Source: Adiantum capillus-veneris (Eukaryota > Streptophyta > Polypodiopsida > Polypodiales > Pteridaceae). Taken from it: 62,000 nt of DNA. Location of the stretch: assembly GCA_014529385.2 (NCBI GenBank), contig CM043944.1:83318884-83380883 (forward strand). The letters run 5' to 3'. Each line of letters starts with the position of its first letter. The first letter of the stretch is position 1. This document shows positions 1 through 10,210 of the stretch, in pieces. Made by a program: the position numbers and the translations under genes. The notes under the pieces are model-generated. The model was not told the DNA's origin. It saw only the letters and a program-made list of their open reading frames with translations, and did no database searches.

Positions 1-533
1 TGAGGGCTTAGTTCCTTAACGGCTTTAGAAGTACGAAGCTAAGGGAATAAGAAGTTCTAGCCCCTACGAAGAAATTCAATTATCTGGTTTAGCAAGCACT
101 GAAATTGAAACAACAAGCTAAAAAGGAAAGGAGGCACAAGAGGAGATTCTAGTGATAGCAAAACATCGATTGAAGGGTCAGATTCCATGACAACTTCCAG
201 CCCATCTGATAGTTCTTAGACCAGGAAGGTGGAAGAGATGTAACACCAGATAGCTAAGATGATCAAAACAATATCTTCAATAGGAAAGATCAAGACCTAG
301 TGTTCAAAATGCAAATTCAGAGGCATGTGTGGAACAATTGCGGGATAAGAATTCATCACTTCAAGAAGGGGAAGGACTTATCTATAATTGCATTGATGAA
401 TCTGGAACCAGTGAAGATAGATGGAGCAAGTGGCTACAAGGAGAATGAGACCAACACGAGTGTTGGAGGTGGCTGAGGCAGATACCAAAGGGGTATTGGC
501 CGCGGCATAGGCAAAGCTCACTTTGGGATAAAG

Positions 534-600
534 AGTTTAAATTGTTATACCTGCGAAAAATATGGCCATTTTGCAGCTCGAAGGCTGCCAAATCAGAAGG
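534..600 (+). pseudogene. Gag zinc-knuckle remnant of element H
   Basis: The frame starting at 543 reads CYTCEKYGHFAARRLP. This matches the retroviral CCHC knuckle C-x2-C-x4-H-x4-C except that the last cysteine is arginine. Such knuckles normally bind zinc and packaged RNA. With the last ligand lost and a stop shortly after, this one should not work. The gag part upstream (1-530) is too decayed to delimit. Confidence 0.6.
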
Positions 601-1319
601 ATATGAACAGAAAACACTGAACGAGTGCTAATAAGGGTAGTGACCAGAAGCAGAGGTGTATTAATTGAGAAGATTTTAGAAGAACCTGAGGCAAAGCAAG
701 CTCTTGAAGCAAAGAAATGGGAGCAACAAAGAGCCACATGGAAGGCAAAAGGCAAAGGAAAGTAGTTGATGAATGGTAAGAAGAACGAGGGCTGGCAGCC
801 AAGATTGTAGAGAACCTAGCAAAGAAGATACTAGAATATCCAGAATGCCCAGATGCTATGATAATTTAGAAATTACAGCCTCAACCTTCACGAAGTCAGG
901 AAGAGAAGTAGCTCAAGCAATTGGGTGAGAAGAAAGCAGCAATTGGATTGGACAAATCTACGAGAGCTATAATTGAGAGTATGGTTGAAGAGGTAAGGCA
1001 AGTCAGATCATACTTGACCAAGGCTGAAGGTACTAACCTAGTGAAAGATCAATCAGAGAGTCCATCGCACAAATCATCCAGCTCCCAGATAAAAGAAGTT
1101 AGCTCAGTGGAAGTGGGAGGACACCCAGTTGGAGAAAAGATCTTCCAGTTCAGATAGTAGTTATGTTAACGAATAAGAGGAGATATATGTTAAGGTTTGT
1201 GAAAGAATCCAAAAATTAACGGTGGAATTGGATGACACCAAAAGCTGCGAAAGTCATAAAACAGAAGAGGAAAGCAGAGGCTGAAGCTAGAGCAGTGTGG
1301 TAGCCATTAGGGATTATGA

Positions 1320-1700
1320 GGTTCTAGTAATTCAAGTGGATTACATAAAGCAATGCCGAGAAGCATTATCCAGGGTATTACTGGATGATGGAGCTGGAAT
1401 TAATATTCTCAGAGAATATATGAGATAGAAATTGGGAATTCACGATCTAAAACAAGCACAATTTAGGGTAGGCATGGTTGATTGCATGGTAGTTTAAAGC
1501 CACAAGATTAATTTGAGAATATTCAAATCAAAGAAGGTAAATAAAAAATTCAATACCAGCCTCTTTGTCTTGGATGTATAGGGATCATATGGAATGCTTT
1601 TTGGTAGACCATGGCTCATAATTGTTGGAGCTATACACAACTATGTCAATCAAACATTAACCATTAAGGGGGCCGACAGGAGAATTCACATCAAGACAGT
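1320..1700 (+). pseudogene. Aspartic protease remnant of element H
   Basis: Codons from 1375 read VLLDDGAGINIL, the flap and active-site region of a retropepsin, where the usual motif is D-S/T-G. Here it is DDGAG, a variant also seen in some plant gypsy proteases. About 75 codons on, FGRPWLI (near 1600) corresponds to the conserved ILGxPWL strand near the end of the domain. In-frame stops fall inside the domain. Retropepsins cut the Gag-Pol polyprotein; this copy cannot make a full domain. Confidence 0.6.
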
Positions 1701-2163
1701 CGTTACAAGAAGCTAGAAAAAGGCTATAAGACCAGAGGAGCTTTGTAAGAAATATGACACCAAGAAAATTGAGAGGATGTTAGCTTCAATGAGTATCTTT
1801 CCACTTATAGAGATAGACCTAACTGATGTTCTAATTGACAAGGAGCAAGTTGATAGGCAAAGAAAGCAGTACTCACATCTGACAGAGTTGAACATTGGAG
1901 GGAGGACAGTTCAATTGGATGGGCGTGCATCAGAACAGTCAGATCACACTCAGACAAATATAGAGAGTTCAGATCAAGTTGTTGGAAGAACAGAGGTGGA
2001 TTGCCTAGCTCTGCTGGTAGAGCTAGGCAATCCACTTAATGAATATGTAGCAAGTATTTGTATTGAGAAGTAATTAGAATCACTGGTCAAATGAAAACGA
2101 GGACGTCCAAATTAGTTACTTCTAGATGATCAAGAGGTTGAAGAATGGAATCTCGAGATAGAT

Positions 2164-3640
2164 GTGAAGCCTACAATGGTGAAGATCAACAAACATCTGG
2201 AGCTAGAGATTAGCGAGAAGGCCAAAGCTTTGTTTGAAAAATACAAGGATGTATTTGCACAAGAACACACTGATTTAAAAGGAGTCAATCCAAAAGTGTG
2301 TCAGCATCGCATACCACTAAAACTCCGATGCCAAACCAATGAGACTGCAGAAGTATAGAATGAACCCAAACTATGCTAAGAAGGTCAAGGAGAAGATCAA
2401 CAATCTCTAAAGGCAGGGTTCATTATTATTGAGGTTGCAAGTAGTGACTTATTATTCCCCATTGTAGTGGTTTCGAAGAAAAATGGGAAGTTAAGGGTAT
2501 GTGTGGATTACAAGAAGCATAATTCTCATATTATAAAAGACCCCTTTCCACTCCCACTGTCATCATATGCTGCTAGACAAGATCGTTGGCCATGAGATGC
2601 ACAATTATATGGATGGTTATAGTGGTTACAATCAACTAAAAATCACACCAGAAGACTGAGCCAAAACAACATTCATCACTGAATGCGGAGCATTCATGTA
2701 CTTGGTCATGCCATTAGAACTATGTGGTGCTTCAACAACTTTCCAGAGGTGTCTAATAGAAATATTTAGTGAGTTTTTGCATAAGCTTCACGTGATATTT
2801 ATGGATAATTTTATTGAATTCTCTACCAAGGAAATGCATCTACTCTTTCTAGAAATGGTTTTTGAGAGATGCAAAGAGAAGAGGATTTGCTTGAACCCAT
2901 TTAAATCAATATTCATGGTATGGAAAGGCCAACTTCTAGGACAGATTGTCTCTAGGAATAATAGTGAGATGGCTAATGATAAGGTTAAGTGTGTTCAACA
3001 AGCTAGAGCGTTGACAAATTTATCTGAACTGAGCTCTTTCCTGGGATAGGTTAATTTCTATCAAAGATTTATCTATATGTTTGCAGCTAAGGCACTTCCT
3101 TTATATGAGTTAACCTAGAAGGGAAAGACGTTCATTTGGACTCAAGAATGTGAACAAAGTTTCATGTGCTTGAAGGAGGCGATCAGCAGGAATCAAATCC
3201 TTCATCAACCAGACTTGGATGTAATTTTCCATGTGCATGTGGATATGTCTTGAATGGCGATGGGGGCTATACTAGACTAGCCTGATGGGAATAAAGACTA
3301 TCCAGTCTACTTTGCCAATCGCCAGTTTAGTTTAGCCGAACACGGGTATTCCACTAGAGAGTGAGAAGCACTAGGAATGGTTTTTGGCGCCACAAAGTTC
3401 ATACACTACTTGTTAGGCAAGCTATTTCACTTCTACATTGATCATCAAGCACTTCTCTTTCCGATCAACAAAGTGATCGTTTAGGGCAAGTTGATCAAAT
3501 GGATGATGTTTCTAATGGAGTTTGAGTTTAGAAAGATACGTTGCGGTGCAGGTTTTCTTTCAAGAAGTACATACGTAATCTCAGATACATCACTAAGGGA
3601 TGAACCAGTAGATGCTAATATTTTTCAAAATGCAACAAAC
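2164..3640 (+). pseudogene. Reverse transcriptase and RNase H remnant of element H
   Basis: The segment after 2164 holds the pre-RT helix (FEKYKDVFAQEHTDLKG). Next come RT palm and finger pieces: VVSKKNGKLRVCVDYKK near 2470, then MDGYSGYNQLKI, then TFITECGAFMYLVMPLELCGA near 2670. The catalytic YxDD box is FMDN at 2798-2809, so the second catalytic aspartate is asparagine. The thumb (SELSSFLG) and RNase H (YPVYFANRQFSLAEHGYSTRE, YIDHQALL) follow to about 3600. At least six stops interrupt it. One (TRE-stop-EAL) is a TGA where this family normally has arginine, as expected from CGA to TGA. The enzyme is dead by two independent criteria. Confidence 0.8.
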
Positions 3641-3654
3641 GAAGGACCAGATCT

Positions 3655-3813
3655 ACCATGCCAAGGGTAGGACTATGAGGGCACATCCCTGGCAAAGCGT
3701 CAGACAAATTTGCAGTGTAGGGATCTATAGATAACAAGGATCCAGAGGGACAAGGGCCTAAATATATGACAATTTCGTGGTTATTTGCAAATCTATCTCC
3801 CCTCTGTCTTACA
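3655..3813 (+). repeat. LTR-like repeat, left copy (element J)
   Basis: This 159-bp stretch matches 5729-5863 in direct orientation with scattered differences. Shared blocks include CCTGGCAAAG, TCAGACA and, at the end, CTATCTCCCCTCTGTCTTACA split as CTATCTCCCC and TCTGTCTTACA. The right copy follows a polypurine tract, which identifies the repeat as the start of an LTR. The left copy adjoins the RNase H remnant of element H, so it could instead be the 3' LTR of H. Confidence 0.55.
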
Positions 3814-4800
3814 TAGGTGGCTTCCACAGAAGCATCTCGGGGTCAAGGGTCGTCAGAGCGACCTCTTGCACACAAGAGGTGTCTTTTTGGACATGCACAG
3901 AATTGGGTGAGGTCGGCCTTGATGATAGCGCCATGGTAGCTAGGGCGTTTTTTGTTTCTGCAGTGACCAATTTAGAGCAACACGACGGTCTCTATCTCTC
4001 TTCCTCTCCACATGACAAGGTCATGTAAGAGCAATGAATTTTGGGAAAGTAGTGTTTCAAGAACCACTTTGGAAACCTGTCACTTTTTCTCTTCACTGTC
4101 CATTAGGATACCATCACGGTTTTCTTCCCTATTGCAACAATTATAAACCTACATGGTAGGGTTTGTTTGGCACATGTTGTTAGTCACACGGTGTGCAACA
4201 TGGTCTAGAAACTCATGGAGGTTGGTTTAGCCAATGCGGAGCAAGGAGAGGAGGGCCCCTTTCACTCATGTTGCTGAGTGTTTACATACCTCCACACACA
4301 AGGGCATCTCGTACTTGCTCGATGTCACTTTTTTTAACATCATTTTCTTAGACATATTCTGCATGTGGAGAATATGAGTCTTTGGAACTAACATTGGCGT
4401 CTGTTTCCTAATGATGTGTCACGACACAGTTCTTAGGTGCTAGTCACATTCGTTTATTAGACCATTTTAAGCACGTAGTATCACAAGCAATTTCAGTGGC
4501 TAGAAATTGTTAGGTACTAAGTATAGTCTTGTTGAGGCTACAAGTACTGTAAACAACATTGACGGATGGTTGTTTACATATATAGCACAACTATGTTCGG
4601 TTAATGAAAATCTTTCATTGTTGGTACCTAGATGTGCTTGAGTTTTCACATTCTACTATGGTCCAACTTTTGATGCAAGATTTTCACGTAGTCATGGAAA
4701 TTCTAGGCATGAAAATGCGGGTTCGGATAGGTTTGTGTTAAATGCATACGGACTAGGTGTTATGGGCCCTATTGTTTAACACAGGCTTATTTGAAATGGC
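3814..4800. other. No recognised coding content
   Basis: This stretch lies between the left LTR-like repeat and the integrase remnant of element J. I see no ORF over 90 codons and no motif I can name. It presumably holds the decayed leader, gag and RT of J, but nothing in the sequence supports an exact assignment. Confidence 0.5.
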
Positions 4801-4829
4801 ATGCAAATTCATGGACAAGATAATTTACG

Positions 4830-5260
4830 CAGCATATTGCACCACAATTGCAATGTTTCTATGAGATTTAGTGTGGATCTACCAACTACCATGCGAGGTG
4901 CACACTCGGTATGGGTGTTTGTCGATATATTCATTAAATGGTATACATTTATTCAATCAAGTCCACTCTTTAACCAGTTGGTTTATTCCAATCTATATAA
5001 CTTATATGGATCACATCACAATTTTGTGAGTAGTTGAGAACTGGCGTTTACGAGTCATTTTTGGAGGACTGTTTGTAAACGAGTGAGAAGAAAACAACAA
5101 TACATACTACCACTCGCCTAAAGACAGATGGTTTGTCGGTAAGTATTAACCTAGTGCTAAAGGATATGCTAAGAGCATACGTTAGTGAGAAGCAACCCAA
5201 ATGGCAAAGACTACCTTTTTAGTTTTGAGTTTGTTCATCATCATACAAAGCATGTTGCGA
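4830..5260 (+). pseudogene. Ty3/gypsy integrase core remnant (element J)
   Basis: Around 4858-5035 the frame reads FSVDLPTTMRGAHSVWVFVD, the first catalytic-aspartate region of gypsy integrases (usually MDFI.GLP...). LYNLYGSHHNFVS follows, matching the strand before the second aspartate. That VSDRD box is lost to a stop (VSS-stop-ELAFTSHFW). Further on, in another frame, KTDGLSVSINLVLKDMLRAY and KQPKW correspond to the QTDGQTE helix with the glutamate replaced by serine. Two of the three catalytic acids are therefore gone. Integrase would normally insert the cDNA copy into the genome. Confidence 0.68.
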
Positions 5261-5715
5261 GTCTAACTTTAGCTTCTTCATGTTTAAATCAGGTTCTCAA
5301 CCTTGAACATTGGTTATGTTGGGGTTGTCTATTGAGAGAAATAACACCAAGTCAAGGACTTAATACAGGTTGACGAGTTATGTCAGCAGGTCACTTGTAT
5401 GGAAAATTGAGAAGAAGTATTTTTGAATTTTTGAAAAGTTTGACTCTTGGTCATTCACTTACACACCTCTTAGTTGTGGTACTCATTTACAATAGAGTCT
5501 ACACACTACGTTGGATTTGAGTTGGTTACACCAACAATTGCACAAGGACAACAATGTGGAAAATCAAGATGTTTCTCTTGGTTTCATTGGACCTCCTACT
5601 GAATTGTGTACTGGCCACATAAACAGCTAGACCTCTGAGAGGTGCCACTGTGGAAAACAATAGTGTTCTTGAGAAAATCTTACCACTTTTTTTTAAAGGA
5701 AAAAAATGCTTCTCC

Positions 5716-5725
5716 AAGGGGGGAG
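5716..5725 (+). other. Polypurine tract before LTR (element J)
   Basis: AAGGGGGGAG lies directly before TAATGTCATGCC. Plus-strand DNA synthesis of LTR elements primes from such a tract at the inner edge of the 3' LTR. The same arrangement recurs at 13461-13474 in a related fragment. Confidence 0.65.
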
Positions 5726-5728
5726 TAA

Positions 5729-5863
5729 TGTCATGCCAAGGTACGGCCCTGGCAAAGTCTCAGACACACTTGCAATATAGGGGTCCATATATAGCTAAGA
5801 ACCGGGGCCTATATATAGGACGGTTGGGTGGTTATTGCAAGTCTATCTCCCCTCTGTCTTACA
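5729..5863 (+). repeat. 3' LTR start of element J, truncated
   Basis: It begins TGTCATGCC after the polypurine tract and matches 3655-3813. Similarity stops at 5863, so most of the LTR, including any U5, is missing. The sequence from 5940 belongs to a different gypsy fragment. Confidence 0.55.
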
Positions 5864-5939
5864 AGATCCGGAATGGCAAGAGGTGTACAATTTCCTTTAG
5901 CTCCAAGGATTCTAGAGGATTAGTCTTAGGTAAACAAAA

Positions 5940-6224
5940 AGACACTGCTAATTAAGAGTTTGAAGTTCACCATCATTGGGGGAGCTCTATACACACTAGA
6001 TATTGATGGGGTACTTTGAAGATGTGTGCCTATGCAAGAAAGGATGCAAGTCATCATAGAGGCTCATAGTGGGAATGCACGTGGGCTCTTCTCCACTGAT
6101 ATTACAAGAAAATCCTACAAGCAAGCCTCTAGTGGGAAAGCATGATGGCCAGTGTCAAAGATTTTTGCAAGACCTATGATATTTGTCAACGAATGGGAAG
6201 ACCGACAACAATTGACATGACACC
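5940..6224 (+). pseudogene. Ty3/gypsy integrase zinc-binding domain fragment
   Basis: The frames read LYTLDIDGVL, RCVPMQERMQVIIEAHSG, a helix ending in a tryptophan-proline pair, then CKTYDICQRMGRPTT. This is the HHCC zinc-binding domain at the N-terminus of gypsy integrases. The first cysteine pair is broken: CKTY stands where CxxC is expected. Frameshifts and one stop are present. The fragment ends abruptly at the LTR of element A (6225), which therefore probably inserted into it. It may belong to J or to a separate element. Confidence 0.62.
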
Positions 6225-7816
6225 TATCATAAGAATCAATATCTAATTATCCTAAATGATTTTCTCATGTTAAACCGATAATTTAATATGGGGAAGTGCC
6301 AGGGGAGAAAAAGCTAGAATATTGGTTAAGCTAGCAGACTGGCCACAATAGGGATCCGAAGGAGGGAAAATAGGGATCCAAAGAGGGGGCCATCTGTAAA
6401 AGAGACATGTGCAACAATGGTCTTAAAAGACCCTAAAGTTCAGCCCATTAAGACTTCCAAAATGCTAAGGTTCCAAAATTCAAAGGTTGTGTCCAAAGGT
6501 CAAACATTGGGGGAATTGGATGCTTTGTGTGTGTCCCAAAAGTCTTTGGCAATACCTACATAGGAGGGGGAGATCCTTGCAAGTAGGGGATGAGAGAGAA
6601 ACTCTCTCTCTCACACACACAAGCTCCCTTTACACAAAGGGAATGAGGGACACATGTCAGCTCCCTAGCCCAGATGCCCACAAGGTGTACCCAATTCCTA
6701 TTGGATGGCCTTCGAGGTGGACTAATGAGAATTAGGCTAGAGTAAATCTAGTTTAATTAATCTAAAAACACATAATAAAAGAACCAATAAGAATCAAGAT
6801 CTCTAGAAGACTATTGGACAGTCTCCCAAGGGGACGAATGAACATTCAACAGCCCAATGGCTTGCTTGATTCCTATTGGCCAGGAGGCAAAGGGGTCTAA
6901 TGAGAGTTTAGTTGAATTAAATAATTACCTAAAGCTCTCACAAAAGGGGAAAGGGGGACACATGTCAGAAGGCTATCACTTATGCTGCTTAATTATCATT
7001 GGCTAAGCCTGGGGAGGTCCAATAGCATGCTAGCAAGAGCAAAAAGCAAGAGGGGTCGACCAAGAGAGAGGGGGGGGTGATTTTTGCAAGGCATTATCAC
7101 ACACACACACTCACACAATCTCATGTGTGAAGTAAAGAAGACTCTCTCTCCTTCTCAAGCTTTAATGGAAAGCTTATCACCTACTCCAAGCTTGTGAGAA
7201 GGAAGGCCTACACCAACAACTCTTGGCTTTGTGTGCAAATCCAACCAAGAGCCAAGCTTCAATTCATGCTCATCTCCTCTACCATGCTAAATACTAAGCT
7301 AAGCTATGCTAATATGAGTGATTATGTGAGGAGTTGTACATCTTTCTCGTAAGAATACTCCTTCTTCCTCTCAATCTACTCTCATACCCCGCTAGCTCTC
7401 ACCATCTTCGAAGGTGTGTGAGGTCTTGGGTCTGAGACCGTTAGGGAATTGATGTTGTGTTTAATAAGTGTTTTGTGTAGTGCATGAAGTTTCCATCTTC
7501 ATTGCACTAGCTAGTATTGAAGGAACACAAGAAATTGTATTGTAAAATGTCTCTCTTGATGGGAGAAACCATAATACAAAGCCTTTTGGAGGGGGGACCG
7601 GCTCCATGCAAATCCGGTCCTCAACTGTTGTCAATCGCTTAATTTCTCTCTCTTTTGAAGTATTGTTCATGCTATCTAACTAGGTGTTATGCTTTTAGTT
7701 GCTTTCTCCACCCAAACACTCTTGTTAATCTCATTAGGAATCTATTCTAATGAAATGCTCACTATGTTCATGCTATTTTCCGCTACACACAAGTGACTAG
7801 GCCATTAAATGTTACA
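6225..7816 (+). repeat. 5' LTR of element A
   Basis: It starts TATCATAAGAATC (TGTCATAATAATC in the 3' copy) and ends TTACA just before the primer binding site, giving 1592 bp. The first 212 bp match 12558-12769. The rest is homologous to the two minus-strand LTRs of element B, for example CGCTAGCTCTC and CTTCGAAGGTGT. It contains CT and CA microsatellites (6601-6621, 7100-7117). The first base pair of the usual TG terminus is mutated to TA. Confidence 0.8.
6691..7023 (+). promoter_or_regulatory. Cluster of nine CCAAT/ATTGG pentamers in the LTR
   Basis: CCAAT or its complement ATTGG occurs at 6691, 6700, 6784, 6813, 6854, 6875, 6998 and 7019, with a further near-match in the same stretch. The density is well above chance for about 330 bp. 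CCAAT boxes bind NF-Y trimers in plants. Their place in the LTR would fit an enhancer in U3, but no transcription start is visible here, so the role is inferred. Confidence 0.4.
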
Positions 7817-7817
7817 T

Positions 7818-7829
7818 TGGTATCAAAGC
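7818..7829 (+). other. Primer binding site of element A
   Basis: TGGTATCAAAGC lies two bases after the LTR end. It matches the plant initiator-methionine tRNA PBS TGGTATCAGAGC at 11 of 12 positions. Minus-strand DNA synthesis starts here. Confidence 0.8.
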
Positions 7830-8217
7830 ACAAGGTTTCTCTTTTCTTGCTCAAGAAGGGAGGTCCGCAAGCTAGCTATAAATGGTTGGTACTATTAATA
7901 GCATGTGAGTAAGTAGAATAGGGATTTTTCAACCTTGCAGTGCGCCTGCCTTTGTGCAGTTAATGGGAAATCACCATCGAGAGCTTTGGTCTTAATAGTG
8001 GAGTCCTACGGGGCTTGCCTACGGCTTAACCACTATTGAGCTATTAGAAGCTTGACAGGAGCCGGTGTTGTTTTGGTGTTGAACGACCCTCTCTTCTATT
8101 CCTTGCAATTATGGTATTCGAGCCACAGGTACAGTAGCTTGAGTGCTTTTTCTAAAGGGGTAAAGAGGAGTAGCAACTATGGCTTGAAGTGCCAAAGTAC
8201 ACCTAAAAGTTGTTAGA
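7830..8217 (+). other. Untranslated leader of element A
   Basis: The 390 bp between PBS and gag start hold no ORF of note. A sequence homologous to this leader occurs on the minus strand in element B (43238-43637). Packaging and dimerisation signals would be expected here but cannot be pointed to. Confidence 0.55.
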
Positions 8218-10209
8218 ATGGCTGACAATAGCAAAGAGAGTGAAATTAATGTTGATAACTTTGATTTTGCTAATGAGCAAGCTACTAATGATGCCCCGAT
8301 GCTTGTTAACTATCTTGTTTCTAGGCTTCAACAAGCCATGGGCAATCCATCCCTCCAAAGTGAAGTGCAACGGCAGCTTCGTGCTCATGGGATTCTCCAA
8401 GCTCCCCACCATGACGAGAGAACACCTAGGAACCCTCCTTGTGAGACTTCCAAAAGAGGTCTCTCTCCGATTCGGGAAGAAGAAGAGAATCCCTATGAAG
8501 GGCTCAAAAATTTGCTCCTTGATGACACATCTCCTTCTCAAAGGAGAATTCAAGAGCCTCCACCGAAGGAACGAGAAAGAAGTGAGTCTCCTGCCACCTC
8601 GGCGGAGATGGCTCCACGAAGACGGTGGGCTAAACGCTCTCCATCACCTCCAAAACGGAGAAGACCATCGCATAATTCTCCACACCGTACTTCAAAGAGG
8701 GATGACAAAAAGCAAGAGAAGAAAAAGGCAAGAAAGAGGACACCCTCTTCTCCATCTTCTTCATCCTCTTCCTCTTGTGAAAGTGATGGTCAAGACAACG
8801 AAGATCAAGGCAAGAAAAAGGCGAGAAAAAGGTCACCCTCTTCTCCATCTTCCTCAAATTCTTCATCTTCTGAAGAAAGTGATGGTGCAACCTTTGAACC
8901 ATAAAAAAGAAGAGGCCATAGGAAATCCTATGCCGCGTGGAAGAGGTCATCCAAGCTCAAGAAGTTCAAAGAGGGAGGGAAGAGCATCTCTTTCCTTACC
9001 TATGATGGCACTTTTGGTGCTACGGACAAAGTCTTGGCCTTTATCCAATAATTCGATGCGGCGTTTGGAGATGAGGGCTTCACCGAGTCCTCTAAGCTAT
9101 GCCATGTAGCTATGCACTTTCAAAAGTCCGTCAGACAATGGTGTTCTAGCCTACGGGCCAACGGTGAAGCTCCACGAACATGGAAAGCTTTAAGAGCTTC
9201 CATTATGAAGCAGTTTTTGGCCACCAATGCCAAAGACAAAGTATTCACCGAATGGCGAAGCTTAAAGCTCTCTCCCTATGAATCCATCCACAAATATGTA
9301 GACAAGTTTTGGGACCTACAACTCAAAGCCATTGTCTTCAAAAAGTTGGATTTTGGAGAGCAAAAGCAGCAATTTTGTGCGGGCTTAACCGAAGAAATGG
9401 CGGAGTATGTCAACTCCCAAAGGCCACGTACCATATCGGCGATAATACATCATACTATGGTGGCCTCTCGAATCAATATTCAAATAGGGGCTAAGAGGAA
9501 TTCTAAGCCCCCCGAAAACAAGGGTTCCAATGAGCCTAAGGAGAGGGACAATGTCCAAAAGTCTCCTAAGGGCAATTCCAACAAAGCTAAGGAGAAGGGA
9601 GTTTACAAAGGCAAAAATAAACTCTCTCCTGAAGAGCTTGAGCGTTATCGCAAGGATAACCGGTGTTTCAAGTGCGGCGAACAAGGGCATGAGTACTGCG
9701 CTTGTCCCCAAAAGAACAACCGCCATGATCCTCCTAGAGCTACCTTGGTCGAAATCCAAGAGGAGGAAACTCACCACAAAGGATCTCCTCTATGCCATGC
9801 TTGGGGAAAGGTAAGAGAACATGATGCTTTTATTCTCTTTGATCCTGGTTCTACTCACAATTTTATATCTATAGAGTTGGCCACCAAGCTAGGCATACAA
9901 ACCTATGAGATGGGAGATGTCCTACCCACAGACGGTGCTTTCAAGGGGCAAGAAGCTTCAGTCACTCCCTTAATCGAGAAATTGAGGCTCCGTGTCCAAA
10001 GCTATGTGGACAAAGAGGACTTCTTTATCTCTCCTCTCAAGCATGAGGATGTAATCCTAGGGGCACCATGGTTTGATCGCATGGCTGCCAATGTTAAATT
10101 CCCTAAAAGGAGAATCTCATTTAAGTTCAGGGAAAAATATATGCATATAGATGCTAAGGAAATGGGTAACACTATACCCATTGTACATACACAAGCTTTC
10201 AATAAGTGA
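8218..10209 (+). pseudogene. Gag and protease ORF of element A, two nonsense codons
   Basis: One reading frame runs from ATG 8218 to TGA 10209, broken only by TAA at 8902-8904 and TAA at 9049-9051. The N-terminus (MADNSKESEINVDNFDF) is followed by an Arg/Ser/Lys-rich region (residues about 120-220). The capsid-like part comes next (RQWCSSLRANGEAPRTWKAL, then YESIHKYVDKFWDL and FCAGLTEEMAEYV). A perfect CCHC knuckle, CFKCGEQGHEYCAC, lies near 9663-9704. The protease follows, with FDPGSTHNFIS (D-P-G-S where D-S/T-G-S/A is usual) and ILGAPWF. At 9049 sister element B has CAA, so this stop is a C-to-T change. Gag would form the particle; the protease would cut the polyprotein. Confidence 0.82.
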
Positions 10210-10210
10210 A

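Larger units (their letters stand above)
1..3654 (+). mobile_element. Degenerate Ty3/gypsy retrotransposon (element H), 5' end outside window
   Basis: Gag, protease, reverse transcriptase and RNase H remnants follow one another on the plus strand in gypsy order, broken by many stops and frame changes. No intact ORF exceeds 117 codons. A GR-rich stretch just before the zinc knuckle is typical of gypsy gag. No 5' LTR is visible, so the element starts before the window, and no integrase is seen before the next LTR-like repeat at 3655. It is an old, dead copy. The call rests on recognisable motifs in the right order, not on any search. Confidence 0.78.

Noticed and set aside
8203-8950. Minus-strand and alternative-frame ORFs of 100-300 codons over the gag of element A
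   Set aside because: They overlap the gag frame, which has family motifs and a sister copy. The 299-codon ORF at 8210 is a shadow frame.
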